This document shows, one piece after another, positions 7,680 to 16,231 of a stretch of DNA of 33,842 bases (position 1 is its first letter; each line of letters opens with the position of its first letter). The position numbers and the translations under genes are program-made. The notes beneath the pieces were generated by a model. That model saw only the letters and a program-made list of their open reading frames with translations. It ran no database searches and was not told where the DNA came from. The DNA is from Chersky-299 sp963749535 (GTDB taxonomy: Bacteria > Actinomycetota > Thermoleophilia > RBG-16-64-13): NCBI GenBank assembly GCA_963749535.1, contig CAVVNF010000039.1:1-33842 (forward strand), in the 5' to 3' direction.

Positions 7680-9626
7680 GTGAAGCGCATCATGCTTGTC
7701 TGCGTGGGCGTCGTACTCGCCTTGGCCTTGGGAATCGGTCTGAGTCTGGGCCTAGCCTCGTGCAGCAGTTCCGGCAGTACTAGTGGTGCCGGAACTTCCA
7801 AAACGCCTGCGTTGGCGGTGTTGCCATTCCCCGGCACACCCGACGCCTCACCCGCCTCACAGATCAGCTTCCTTGGCGTAGCTCCAACGGACATAAAGTC
7901 CCTCACGGTCAAAGGCTCGAAGAGCGGCAAGCATGAGGGGCAGTTGACCGCGCTTGCCGATAGCCGGGGTTCGGCGTTCGTAGTCGCGCAGCCGTTCTCC
8001 GAAGGAGAGACTGTGACGGTATCGGCAGAACTCGGCTCCACGAAAGCGGCCGACGCCCTGGGCTCCACCACTGGGGACAAGATCAGTTTTGCTTTCACCG
8101 CGGCGATCGCCCCGCCTGCGACGCCGGCCCAGTCGACGGCCTCGACGGCCTCGACGGCCTCAACGGCCTCAACGGCATCATCCGGCTCGACTGTGTCTAC
8201 CGGAGGGTCGGCCGCCGGGCAATCTGGCGGACAGGTCGCCGGCCAGGCGGGCACGACGCCGACGACGCAGGCGAATGTGGCGGCCACGCAGAGTTTCCAC
8301 TCCGCCCCGGCCTTGAAGCCCCCGGTCATCACTGTGTCCACACCGGATGCCGATCCGTCGTCGGGGTACGTATTCGTTGATGCCCAATTCGCGCCACAGA
8401 ACGGGCCGATGATCCTCGACCCGTCGGGTAACGTCGTGTGGTTCGACCCGCTGACGAACAACCAGTGGGCCACGGACGTTTGTGTGCAGACCTATGCCGG
8501 CAAGCCGGTTCTCACGTGGTGGCAGGGCCAGGTGTCCGCAGCCGGCCACGGTTCCGGGAACGGCATGATCGTGAACACTTCTTATCAGCCTGTGGCCACT
8601 GTCAAGGCAGGCGAGGGATACAGTGCCGACCTGCACGAGTTCAAGCTCAGCTCTCACGACACCGCGTACATGACCATCTATCAGCCGGCGCAAGCTGATC
8701 TCACGTCCGTTGGAGGAGCCAAGAACGGCACCGTGCTCGACGGCATCGTGCAGGAGGTCGACATCAAGACCGGCCAGGTGTTGTGGGAGTGGCACGCGCT
8801 CGGGCACGTTCCTCTCACCGCTTCCTATGCCGGCAAGCCTACTGCCGGTGTGCCTTACGACTTCTTCCACGTCAACTCCATCGAAGAGACGCCCGATGGG
8901 AACCTGCTCGTCTCGGCGCGGAACACGTGGGCGATCTACATGATCAACCGCAAGACGGGGGCGATCATGTGGCAACTGGGCGGCAAGGGCGGCAGCATCA
9001 CGCTGGGGCCCGGAGTCCAGTTCGAGTGGCAGCACGATGCCCGCATCATGCCGGACGGCACCTTCACCTTGTTCGACAACGGGTCCTCGCCGCCCGAGGA
9101 GAAGCAATCCCGAGGCCTGCACATCTCCGTGGACGTGGCATCACAGACTTCCAAGCTCCTATCTAGTTACATCCGCACCCCGCCGTGGCTGTCGGGCAGT
9201 CAGGGCAACATGCAGACACTCCCCAACGGCGACCTGCTCGTGAACTGGGGCGACAAAGGCTGTTTCACCGAGTTCACCCCAGACGGCAAGATGATCTTCG
9301 ATGCCACTTTCCCGACTCCGGCTCAGTCATACCGCGCCTACCGCAGCGCCTGGGAGGGGCATCCGACACAGCCGCCCGCCCTGGCCGTCACCGATACCGG
9401 TGGAGGTGCGCTGACGGTCTACGCGAGCTGGAACGGCGCGACCGGCATCGCCTCCTGGCAACTGCTGGCCGGAAATGGAGCGGACAGCCTCACGCCCGTG
9501 GCCTCGGCCGTCTCGACCGGCTTCGAGACCGCGATCCCGGCTACCACTTCGCTGCCGTATCTAGCCGTCCGGGCGCTCGACGCCAACGGGCAGACGCTGG
9601 GCACTTCGGCGGCTGTGCAACGCTAG
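7680..9626 (+). CDS. Arylsulfotransferase (ASST)-like lipoprotein
   Basis: The 648-residue product is a predicted lipoprotein of the Arylsulfotran_2 beta-propeller family. GTG 7680 is chosen because GGGGAGGGG lies 6-7 bases upstream and it gives a clean signal peptide with lipobox LASC (Cys28). A domain with beta-sandwich character (about 45-140) precedes a linker with five STA repeats (about 152-166), then the propeller from about 215. Propeller repeats show the family pattern: DPSGNVVWFD, DLHEFKLSSHDTAYMTIY, VQEVDIKTGQVLWEWHAL, FFHVNSIEETPDGNLLVSAR, WQHDARIMPDGTFTLFDNG. Characterised ASSTs transfer sulfate between phenols without PAPS, but many family members have unknown substrates, so the enzymatic role is not assured. 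It faces a DUF2079 gene across a shared hairpin. No DsbA/DsbB-like partner is adjacent. Confidence 0.82.
   Translation: MKRIMLVCVGVVLALALGIGLSLGLASCSSSGSTSGAGTSKTPALAVLPFPGTPDASPASQISFLGVAPTDIKSLTVKGSKSGKHEGQLTALADSRGSAFVVAQPFSEGETVTVSAELGSTKAADALGSTTGDKISFAFTAAIAPPATPAQSTASTASTASTASTASSGSTVSTGGSAAGQSGGQVAGQAGTTPTTQANVAATQSFHSAPALKPPVITVSTPDADPSSGYVFVDAQFAPQNGPMILDPSGNVVWFDPLTNNQWATDVCVQTYAGKPVLTWWQGQVSAAGHGSGNGMIVNTSYQPVATVKAGEGYSADLHEFKLSSHDTAYMTIYQPAQADLTSVGGAKNGTVLDGIVQEVDIKTGQVLWEWHALGHVPLTASYAGKPTAGVPYDFFHVNSIEETPDGNLLVSARNTWAIYMINRKTGAIMWQLGGKGGSITLGPGVQFEWQHDARIMPDGTFTLFDNGSSPPEEKQSRGLHISVDVASQTSKLLSSYIRTPPWLSGSQGNMQTLPNGDLLVNWGDKGCFTEFTPDGKMIFDATFPTPAQSYRAYRSAWEGHPTQPPALAVTDTGGGALTVYASWNGATGIASWQLLAGNGADSLTPVASAVSTGFETAIPATTSLPYLAVRALDANGQTLGTSAAVQR
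8133..8177 (+). repeat. 9-bp tandem repeat, five units, inside a linker
   Basis: Five in-frame copies of TCGACGGCC, the last two as TCAACGGCC and TCAACGGCA, encode (Ser-Thr-Ala)x5 in the linker between the N-terminal domain and the propeller of the arylsulfotransferase-like lipoprotein. Unit length keeps frame, so copy-number change would only lengthen or shorten the linker. Confidence 0.9.
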
Positions 9627-9644
9627 ACAGATAGAGCACGTTTC

Positions 9645-9670
9645 GGGGCCGGCTCCTGAACGCCGGCCCC
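9645..9670. terminator. Bidirectional hairpin between convergent genes
   Basis: GGGGCCGGC (9645-9653) and GCCGGCCCC (9662-9670) form a perfect 9-bp GC stem with an 8-base loop. It lies 18 bases after the arylsulfotransferase-like stop and 5 bases before the DUF2079 stop. There is no long T run, so factor-independent strength is uncertain, but position and symmetry fit a shared terminator. Confidence 0.7.
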
Positions 9671-9674
9671 GCGG

Positions 9675-11240
9675 CTAGCTTGCAGGGGCAGGCTTCTGGC
9701 GCTGGAGCAGCATGACGTCTTGCTGGTCGAAGATGACCCGGAACTCGCCGTCCGCGACCAGGTTTTGAAACACAGGCTGGGACACCCATCTGAAGTTCTG
9801 CGGCACCAGGATGTACTCGACCCGGGCTGCCCGGTCGGGCAGACTCTGGCCAGTAGCGTTGCCCGCTCCCCAGTTCCGCTGGTACCAGGGGTTGGGGAAG
9901 TCGTAGATTTCCACCCGGTGATCGAGGTGCATCGCACTCGTCGAGTCGGCCGAGACGACGGCATCAGCCGGGATGAGCTTCATGGCGGCATCCATGGCCC
10001 GGCTGTATGCGGTGCGGGAGTGATCCCAGGCGACGGGGTGCCGGGTGTGCGGCAACGGTCCCCAGAGCCAGGCGGAGAGCAGCGAGCATGCGAGCAGCAC
10101 GGCCACGAGTGCTTGGCGGATCCGCGGCCGTCTGAAGCGGGCGATCCCGAAGATGGCCGCGACGAACACGGCGGGCACCACCAGCGTCCCGTAGTGGTAT
10201 TCGATCTGGTACTGGTACGGGAACGTGCTGAGGCCATTGGCGAGAAGCGGACCAGACAACAAGACGAGCGCGAGCGGCGAGAGGAACGAGAGGAACGCCA
10301 CCGGTGCGAACACCTGCAGGTAATACCAGGGACGGTGAGGGCCGAAGGCCTGTCCGACCACCCTCCAGGGTCGGGTGACGAGCGTCTTTACGAACCCGCC
10401 GATGCCGCCGAAGGGGATGCGCTCCCCGTGCCGGGCCACGTAGGTCGCCAGGCCGCCCGCTCCATTGAAGAAGGGCAGCAGGAACCGGTAGCTCACGAAC
10501 AGCCAGACGGCGCCCAGGACGACAGTCAGAAGGCCGAGGCGCCGGTGGTAGCGGATGCCGACCCAGATGCCGAGGCCCATAACCAGCAGCGGGACGTCCT
10601 CCTTGACGAGCAGCATGAGGACGATAGACACGAAGAAGGGCACCCACCTGCGGCGCAAGACGAACCAGAAGGCCAGGAAGACGAGGGGGACGGCGAACAC
10701 ATCGGGGTGGAACGACTCCAGGTTGGTATAGCTTATGTACGGGTTGACGAGATAGGCGACCGCGATCGCTGCCGCGAGCACCTCGTTTCGGAGCTTGTGG
10801 CGGGCGACGAGGAACGCGGGAAAAGCGGCCAAGCCGAGGGCCAGCGCCTGAAGGACCAGCAGGACCTTGCCCGTGGAGAATAGCCAGTACAGCGGCACGG
10901 CCAGCAGCATGATGAACGACAGATGGTCGGCGAAGTACTGCGTTCCGGAGATGGTGAGGAAGGGGCTATGCAGTCTGCTGAGCAGCCACAAGCCCTGGTC
11001 GTGGATGCTGAAGTCGTAGCCTCCGCCTCCGATGGCCACGAAGTTGTCGTAGTTGGCGAGCGTCCACGACATGTAGACCCACAGGTAGGCGGCGACACCG
11101 GCGATCAGCACCGCTCGCGCCACCCACGAGCGTTGCACCGGGGGCAGGGCGACCGAGTCGCGCTGCAGCCATCCGTCTGCCCTCCGGCGGAGGCGATGGA
11201 TCAAGCCGTCCCTCGCTGCTGACAGATGCTCGTTGTTCAT
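9675..11240 (-). CDS. DUF2079 polytopic membrane protein
   Basis: This 521-residue protein of the DUF2079 family has about ten hydrophobic segments, after a basic N-terminal 40 residues. The family signature is clear near the first outside loop: YDFSIHDQGLWLL (about 80-92) and FADHLSFIMLL (about 108-118), then LESFHPDVFAVPLVFLAFW (about 182-200) and KEDVPLLVMGLGIW (about 230-243). These conserved Asp/His/Glu residues resemble those of GT-C glycosyltransferases, and DUF2079 is often considered related to that fold; the actual reaction is unknown. It is monocistronic, converging on the arylsulfotransferase-like gene. ATG 11240 is the likely start. Confidence 0.85.
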   Translation of the reverse strand: MNNEHLSAARDGLIHRLRRRADGWLQRDSVALPPVQRSWVARAVLIAGVAAYLWVYMSWTLANYDNFVAIGGGGYDFSIHDQGLWLLSRLHSPFLTISGTQYFADHLSFIMLLAVPLYWLFSTGKVLLVLQALALGLAAFPAFLVARHKLRNEVLAAAIAVAYLVNPYISYTNLESFHPDVFAVPLVFLAFWFVLRRRWVPFFVSIVLMLLVKEDVPLLVMGLGIWVGIRYHRRLGLLTVVLGAVWLFVSYRFLLPFFNGAGGLATYVARHGERIPFGGIGGFVKTLVTRPWRVVGQAFGPHRPWYYLQVFAPVAFLSFLSPLALVLLSGPLLANGLSTFPYQYQIEYHYGTLVVPAVFVAAIFGIARFRRPRIRQALVAVLLACSLLSAWLWGPLPHTRHPVAWDHSRTAYSRAMDAAMKLIPADAVVSADSTSAMHLDHRVEIYDFPNPWYQRNWGAGNATGQSLPDRAARVEYILVPQNFRWVSQPVFQNLVADGEFRVIFDQQDVMLLQRQKPAPAS

Positions 11241-11451
11241 GTCGCGAGCACACTATCACCTGCGTCGCATGCACTGCGAAGAACGCCCCTCTCCGGGGGC
11301 CGACGACGGGAGGCGAATGGATGTCAGGCCGACCCACGGCGCCACCCGTAACCAGCTATGGCGAGTTAACAGCGGATGGAAGCGTAGGTCACGGTCCTAC
11401 TTCAGGGGCAAGCATTCACCAAAGTTCCTCCGGAGTCGATACCACGGAGTA

Positions 11452-11484
11452 GAGGGGTTGGCTTGGCTGGAAAGCCTGATCCTC
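11452..11484. terminator. Possible hairpin downstream of the DUF1003 gene
   Basis: GAGG....GGCTT and AAGCC....CCTC pair around a 7-base loop, with a 4-base internal mismatch. It begins 4 bases after the DUF1003 stop when read on the minus strand. No T tract follows, so this is a weak terminator call. Confidence 0.3.
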
Positions 11485-11487
11485 TCA

Positions 11488-11940
11488 TCACGGCTGTCTA
11501 CCGCTTCGGGGAAAGTCCAAAGTCCCTACGACCTTGGCGTGCACCTCCTTGGTGAGCGCCTCGATCGCCTCGGTTAGCTCGTTGTTCTGCTGCAAGAGCG
11601 CTTTGATGTCGTCGGTGTTCGTCTCTGTGTGAATGGCAATCTCGGAGGCGATCTGGTCGGCTCGCTTCGCGGCAATCAAGAGAGCAGCCGCCTGGATGCC
11701 TGCGAGCATCGAGAGAAAGAGGTTAAGGAGTATGAAGGGGTAGGGGTCGAAGCCCTTAGTGCCGCCCAGATGTGCGATGCCGTTGATGATTGCCCAGATC
11801 GCCATGACAGCGAAGAAGCCGAATACAAACACCCAGGAACCCATGCCGTTGCGCATCCGATCGGCCGCCCGCTCGCCGATCGTGAGTTGGTTAGCGCTGC
11901 GCACTCCGGGGTGGCGGTGCCACTGGGTCTTCCATGCCAT
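11488..11940 (-). CDS. DUF1003 small membrane protein
   Basis: This is a 150-residue protein of the DUF1003 family. ATG 11940 is chosen over the longer open frame because AGGAGG lies 7 bases upstream. The family core is present: ERAADRMRNGMGSWVFVFGFF (about 23-44, glycine-tryptophan entry to helix 1), FDPYPFILLNLFLSMLAG (about 65-82, the diagnostic FDPYPF...LN segment) and a basic AAKRADQ loop after the second helix. A polar C-terminal helix (about 105-140) with alternating Glu/Asn/Leu looks like a coiled coil. The family has no settled function; magnesium-transporter-accessory names attached to it are not supported by anything visible here. Confidence 0.85.
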   Translation of the reverse strand: MAWKTQWHRHPGVRSANQLTIGERAADRMRNGMGSWVFVFGFFAVMAIWAIINGIAHLGGTKGFDPYPFILLNLFLSMLAGIQAAALLIAAKRADQIASEIAIHTETNTDDIKALLQQNNELTEAIEALTKEVHAKVVGTLDFPRSGRQP

Positions 11941-12128
11941 CTCATGTCCTCCTGTACGTGGGGGTCGAAAGCTAAAACCTATGACAAACTCGGTCCCAGC
12001 TGTTTCGGCGTCGCACCAGGTCATAGTGTCTGAGCCCTGCTTAGGCGGCCGGGCTGGCTTTTCTGGTCTCGTTTCCGTTCTCTACCTTTTACCACCGCCG
12101 CGGGCATATCTTCCTCGTGTCGCGTATC

Positions 12129-12557
12129 TCACGTGCCCAGCAGTTTGGCCTTCTGCGCATTGAATTCCCAACGTGTGAGCGCGCCGGCCTTCTCGAGTTC
12201 AAGGAGTTTGGTCAATTCATCAGCGACCGATGGCCCAGCTAGTTGTGCGGCTTCTGGCTGGACCTGCGCGGCTTGCGGGAGGGACTGCGGCCTTTTGAGA
12301 AGGAGGGTGCAGGCTATTGCTCTGACTCCGTGAGACGAGTTGCGCATCATGGTTCCCTCGGCCCAGAACTCGCTCGGTAGGACGCCCACGAGCTCCCATC
12401 CTTCACGACCAAGCTGGTCTAGCCCCTCAGACATCTGCTGGCCAGTTCCGGACATAACCCACGGGGTATAGGTCCACGAAGAGCCAGCCAATCCGAATTG
12501 ATCCTGTTGTTTTCCCGTGCGCTCAAGCCCAACGCATTTGTACTCCCATGTGGTCAC
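12129..12557 (-). CDS. DUF4177-like protein with C-terminal SHOCT domain
   Basis: This is a 142-residue soluble protein. GTG 12557 is chosen because GGGAG lies about 7 bases upstream and the DUF4177-type fold starts right there (TTWEYKCVGLE). The rest of that domain is LDQLGREGWELVGVLP (about 46-61) and ACTLLLKRP (about 82-90). A Gln/Ala/Pro linker leads to a SHOCT motif (about 111-141: ADELTKLLELEKAGALT, EFNAQKAKLL). SHOCT is a short helical module common at the C-termini of bacterial membrane and oligomeric proteins. Its role here is unknown. Two other genes in this window end in similar motifs. Confidence 0.75.
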   Translation of the reverse strand: MTTWEYKCVGLERTGKQQDQFGLAGSSWTYTPWVMSGTGQQMSEGLDQLGREGWELVGVLPSEFWAEGTMMRNSSHGVRAIACTLLLKRPQSLPQAAQVQPEAAQLAGPSVADELTKLLELEKAGALTRWEFNAQKAKLLGT

Positions 12558-12758
12558 GATCCGCTCTCCCAGAAAAGTTGTGAGTAGAAACTTCAAGTCA
12601 AAGAGTACAACACGTCTGGTTTCCTTCTGCTCGCGTTGTTGAAGAGCCCTTTCTCGGCCGCCTTCTTCCAGGCATCTCTGAGCGGCTCGAATCATGAAAG
12701 AGCCCCGCACGTGGACGGTGCGGTAAACTAACGCTCGTAGCAAGAAGATGGCAGGTGG

Positions 12759-13426
12759 GTGTTTTTGGATTCAACGAATGGACCCGGCGAGCCCAAAGTA
12801 ATCGGCCGCCGCGCTTTTCTCTCACTCCTCGGCGGCATGCTGGCTTTCCTGTTCGTGCCGACCGCGCTTGAGCGCCTGTCTCGCGTCTTCGGCGCAGTCC
12901 TTTACATCGGCGGTTTTGTGATCAACAGCGTGGCTCCGGCGCCCGCTTTCGCCCCCGGACGCTGGCGGCTCGCCGTAGACGGCCAGGTGGAGAAGCCGCT
13001 CCAGCTTGCCGCACCCGACGTCCACCGTCTGCCGAGGGTGGAGATGACCAAGGATTTCGCCTGCGTTGACGGCTGGGGAGTGCGGGATGTTCGCTGGACG
13101 GGTGTGTCGGTGGGTCAACTTCTTGCCACCGCTGGGATCAGATCGAACGCCACCCACGTCGTGTTTCACTCCGGGGATGGTGTCTACTCCGACTCCCTCA
13201 CCGTGGCGGAGGCGCGCGGCCCCGATGTCGTTCTCGCCTATGAGATGAAAGGCCAGCCCCTCACGGTGGAGCATGGTTTCCCGCTGCGTCTGGTCGTGCC
13301 GGGGAGTTACGGGTACAAGAGCGTGAAATGGGTCGTGCGGGTGGAAGCTCGTCTCGGCTGGGAGAGGACGGATACAAAGGCTACTGGGAGCAGCAGGGTT
13401 ATCCCGCCCAGGCGAAGATATTGTGA
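12759..13426 (+). pseudogene. Sulfite-oxidase-fold molybdopterin oxidoreductase, frameshift near the C-terminus
   Basis: This is a membrane-anchored or exported protein with the oxidoreductase molybdopterin-binding fold. A twin-arginine-like start (GRRAFLSLLGG, 16-26) is followed by a hydrophobic helix. The domain begins at RWRLAVDGQVEKP (69-80). DFACVDGWGVRDVRWTGV (99-116) carries Cys102, the expected molybdenum ligand, and GFPLRLVVPG...SVKWV is near the end. At about 13365 one base appears missing: the continued frame ends at 13499 in unrelated residues, whereas the next frame reads EDGYKGYWEQQGYPAQ, the usual end of this fold, and stops at 13426. That stop overlaps the following cytochrome gene by four bases (GTGA). 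GTG 12759 is the likely start. The substrate is unknown; the pair resembles electron-transfer modules in which a cytochrome b serves the Mo protein. Confidence 0.75.
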
Positions 13427-14147
13427 CCCCGGTGGAGTACGAGCCGGGGTCGGCCGGATCCGGAACCGCCTGAAGCCGCTCCGTCCGTTCCGACCCTGAT
13501 TTCACCATCGCCGCCGGAGACGCGGCTGCTGCGTTTCACGCTGGTCGAGCGTCTCGCCCACTGGATGTATGCCGCCTTCTTCCTTCTCGCTTTGGTGATC
13601 GGTCTGATCATGTGGATCCCCAGCACCCGTGTCCGGTTGGCCGGCTCCCGGCAGCAGATCTCTCACCTGCATGGCGTCCTGGGCCTTCTCATGATCGTCG
13701 TGCCCTGCTTCTCTTCTTGTTCCTGGATCGCCGCCGGCTCTCAGCGAATGTGCGTGAGATCGACGTCTGGGACCGTGACGACAGAATGTGGTTCTGGCGC
13801 GCGCTGCGGGGATACACCCTTGTTCGGCGAGAGATGCCGCCGCAGGGGCGCTTCAACGCCGGTCAGAAGGCCAACGCCATCGTCGTCGCCGCCATGGCCC
13901 TGGGCTTTCTCGTCTCCGGTTCTTTCTGCTCGCGGGGTCGCACCTGCCGGGGTGGCTCCTCTCCCGGGCGTTGCTCCTTCACCAAGTCCTCGCCGTCGCC
14001 GCCATCGCCTTCTTTGTCGGACACCTTCTGCACGCCTTCTCGACCAAGCACGGTCGGGACTCTCTACGCGCCATGACCGGCGGCACCATGAGTGAGACGG
14101 TCGCTCGCGAGCGGCATGAGAAGTGGTGGAGGCGGCAGGCGAGATAA
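13423..14147 (+). pseudogene. Cytochrome b561/formate-dehydrogenase-gamma-type membrane subunit, three frameshifts
   Basis: This is a di-haem cytochrome b-like membrane protein expected to exchange electrons between the quinone pool and the preceding molybdoenzyme. GTG 13423 overlaps its neighbour's stop. The fold reads across frames: TRLLRFTLVERLAHWMYAAFF (His in helix 1) and QQISHLHGVLGLLMI (His pair) in frame 2; LLLFLFLDRRR, EIDVWDRDDRMWFWRAL and GRFNAGQKANAIVVAAMALGF in frame 1; LLAGSHLPGWLL, LHQVLAVAAIAFFVGHLLHAF and the family-typical tail LRAMTGGTMSETVARERH in frame 3. Shifts are needed near 13465, 13700 and 13917; correcting them gives 241 residues. Histidines in the helices are consistent with haem ligands. 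As sequenced, no single frame makes a complete protein. Confidence 0.75.
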
Positions 14148-14217
14148 TTGCGCCCGGCGTCTCCTTCCCCTCGGCGGTATCCTTGGGCAGGTAACTGAAC
14201 TTTCCATGGGGGTGACC

Positions 14218-14922
14218 ATGAGCACCGAGTGCGGAAACGACCAACTGCTGTCTCTGGTCAAGGAGAGACGAAGCGTACGCCACTTCCGGCCGGATCCCAT
14301 CCCCGACGGCTACGTCGAGAGAATGATCGAGATCGCGCGCTGGGCTCCGTCCGGGTTTCACAGCCAGCCGTGGGAGTTCGTGGTGATCAGAGATAAGACC
14401 GTCAAGGACGAGGTGGCCGCAGCGGTGAGCGCCGGTCCCCCGGCCCCGGCCATGAAAGACGACGCCGATCATTCTCTACCTCGACGCAAGCCCGGATTTG
14501 CCGACGCCCCGGTCTTCATCCTGCTCGCCGGCGATTGGAGAGCCCGGGTGCAGTTTCCGGATAAACCCCAGCGGGAACGCGAGGCCCAGGAAACCCAGTT
14601 TTTCGTGTCCAGTTTGGCAAGCGCCTTCCTCTACCTGCAGCTGGCGGCGGTATCCCTGGGGCTGTCTTCGCAATGGGTCAGTAACGCAGCTTGGGGAGAG
14701 TCCGGGGAAGCCGTGCGAAAGATCCTTGGCCTACCGGAGTACATCAGGTCCTACGACATGATGGCAGTCGGGTATCCAGCAGAGTCCCCGATCGAGAAGC
14801 AGCTCAGAGATGTCCGGGACATGATCCATTACGATGCCTGCGGCCCCGAGGATTTCCGCACAGCGGAGAAACTCGAGGCCGATACCCGTGTTTTCACGGA
14901 GTGGTGCGTGCGAGCGCATTGA
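14218..14922 (+). CDS. Nitroreductase-family FMN oxidoreductase
   Basis: This is a 234-residue flavoprotein of the nitroreductase fold. ATG 14218 is favoured over ATG 14206 because a G-rich stretch lies five bases upstream. Landmarks: KERRSVRHFRPDPIP (15-29, the FMN-phosphate-binding RRSVR), WAPSGFHSQPWEFVVI (42-57), an insertion with SLPRRKPGFADAPVFIL, then ASAFLYLQLAAVSLGLSSQW (the second dimer helix) and a C-terminal AVGYPAE segment. Members reduce nitroaromatics, quinones, enones or act in cofactor or halide chemistry; the substrate is not predictable. It is on the same strand as the Mo/cytochrome pair 70 bp upstream, so co-transcription is possible, and is followed by a haloalkane dehalogenase after a 280-bp gap. 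Confidence 0.85.
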   Translation: MSTECGNDQLLSLVKERRSVRHFRPDPIPDGYVERMIEIARWAPSGFHSQPWEFVVIRDKTVKDEVAAAVSAGPPAPAMKDDADHSLPRRKPGFADAPVFILLAGDWRARVQFPDKPQREREAQETQFFVSSLASAFLYLQLAAVSLGLSSQWVSNAAWGESGEAVRKILGLPEYIRSYDMMAVGYPAESPIEKQLRDVRDMIHYDACGPEDFRTAEKLEADTRVFTEWCVRAH

Positions 14923-15033
14923 GAGGGTGAGGGGTTCACGTTGTCCGGTCGGCTCGCCAGTGGGTCTCGGAATATGAGCTGGGGGGGACGTTAACGGCCC
15001 CGACGGACGTAGGAAAGCAGACCGTGGCGCGCA

Positions 15034-15054
15034 GCTCCTTATCGGAAAGGGAGC
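15034..15054. terminator. Possible terminator hairpin after the nitroreductase
   Basis: GCTCC-TT (15034-15040) pairs with AAGGGAGC (15047-15054) with one bulge, followed by CTTTAG. It sits about 110 bases after the nitroreductase stop and before the dehalogenase gene. The stem is short, so the call is tentative. Confidence 0.3.
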
Positions 15055-15199
15055 CTTTAGAACCTCGAGACCCGTTTCAGCGCTCTGAAGGCGGGGTAAC
15101 TCGGACCCATCACTAGTTCTTGTTGTTTGCTCGCCCGATCGTGCTGGGGGGCGTCAATAATTCGGTTGGCACCCGCGTCGGACAGAATGGAGTCAGAGA

Positions 15200-16084
15200 A
15201 TGGTCGCCCGAGACATATCGGCGGATTTTCCCTACCAGTCTCGCTACATCGAAGTTCTCGGTTCCCAGATCCACTACGTTGATGAGGGAGCGGGAGATCC
15301 CATTCTGTTCCTGCACGGCAACCCGTCCTCCTCCTACCTGTGGCGCAACATCATCCCCCACGTGATGCCTCTCGGCCGTTGTATAGCGCCGGATCTCATA
15401 GGCATGGGTAAGTCCGATAAGCCCGACATCGAATACCGGTTCTTCGACCACGTGAAATATGTGGAAGGCTTTATCGAACGAATGGGGTTAGAAAACATCA
15501 CTTTGGTCGTCCACGACTGGGGCTCTGCCCTCGGCTTCTACTACGCCATGCGCCATGAAGGTAACGTCAAAGGTCTGGCCTTCCTGGAGGCGATCCTCAT
15601 GCCCGTGCCCAGTTGGGCTATGTTTCCGGAGGCCTCGAGAGAGATGTTCCAAGGCTTTCGCACCCCTGAGGTCGGCTGGGACATGATTGTGAACAAGAAC
15701 ATGTTTATCGAAGAGGTGCTTCCTTCGAAGATAATCCGGAGACTCTCCACCGAGGAGATGGACCACTACCGGGAGCCTTTTATTGAGCCCGGCGCTCGCA
15801 AACCCGTCTGGCGCGGCCCCAACGAGCTTCCGATTGCTGGCGAGCCCCCGGATGTGGTGGAGGCGGTCGCTCGCTATAGCCAGTGGCTCCAAGCGACGGA
15901 CCTGCCCAAGCTTCTCTTCTATGGTTCGCCGGGTGAGCTCGTCCAGGCCCCGGTGGTGGACTGGTGCAAACAGAACCTCAAGAACTTGAGGCTCGTCGAC
16001 ATTGGGCCGGGGATTCACTATCTCCAAGAGGACAACCCGCATCTGATCGGTGCAGAACTGGCCCGCTGGTACCCGGGGCTCTGA
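15200..16084 (+). CDS. Haloalkane dehalogenase (alpha/beta hydrolase, HLD-II-like)
   Basis: This 294-residue alpha/beta hydrolase closely follows the LinB/DhaA family in length and motifs. Haloalkane dehalogenases hydrolyse carbon-halogen bonds through an aspartyl ester. All five expected catalytic residues are in register with DhaA numbering: Asn41 (HGNPSSSYLWRN) and Trp107 (VVHDWGSALGFYYA) as halide-stabilising pair, Asp106 nucleophile, Glu130 (FLEAILMPVPSW) acid, and His273 (GIHYLQEDNPHLIG) base. Asn at 41 together with Glu at 130 after strand beta-6 marks subfamily II. ATG 15200 has GGAG about nine bases upstream. It stands alone between a nitroreductase and SLH copy B; no regulator or haloacid pathway genes are adjacent. 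The natural substrate is not deducible. Confidence 0.93.
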   Translation: MVARDISADFPYQSRYIEVLGSQIHYVDEGAGDPILFLHGNPSSSYLWRNIIPHVMPLGRCIAPDLIGMGKSDKPDIEYRFFDHVKYVEGFIERMGLENITLVVHDWGSALGFYYAMRHEGNVKGLAFLEAILMPVPSWAMFPEASREMFQGFRTPEVGWDMIVNKNMFIEEVLPSKIIRRLSTEEMDHYREPFIEPGARKPVWRGPNELPIAGEPPDVVEAVARYSQWLQATDLPKLLFYGSPGELVQAPVVDWCKQNLKNLRLVDIGPGIHYLQEDNPHLIGAELARWYPGL

Positions 16085-16231
16085 TCATCAATCTTGCTTC
16101 TGGGCTCGCCCGCCTGAGTGACGGCTGCCCCTGTGAGTCAGCCGACACCCTCATGACAGACTGGGCGGCGGCAGGGCTTCACTTGGGCCGTAGAAGTCCG
16201 CGCTATTTCCGGAAGGGCTCACTACGAGATC

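Noticed and set aside
8133..8177. Tandem repeats as a CRISPR array
   Set aside because: Nine-base units without spacers, inside a coding linker.
7331..8473. 380-codon minus-strand frame with Val-Glu-Ala repeats
   Set aside because: The repeats are the antisense of the (STA)5 linker of the sulfotransferase-like gene.
9720..10883. 387-codon plus-strand frame
   Set aside because: Antisense to DUF2079, extremely rich in Glu/Asp/Arg/His, no ribosome site or domain; a GC-driven shadow.
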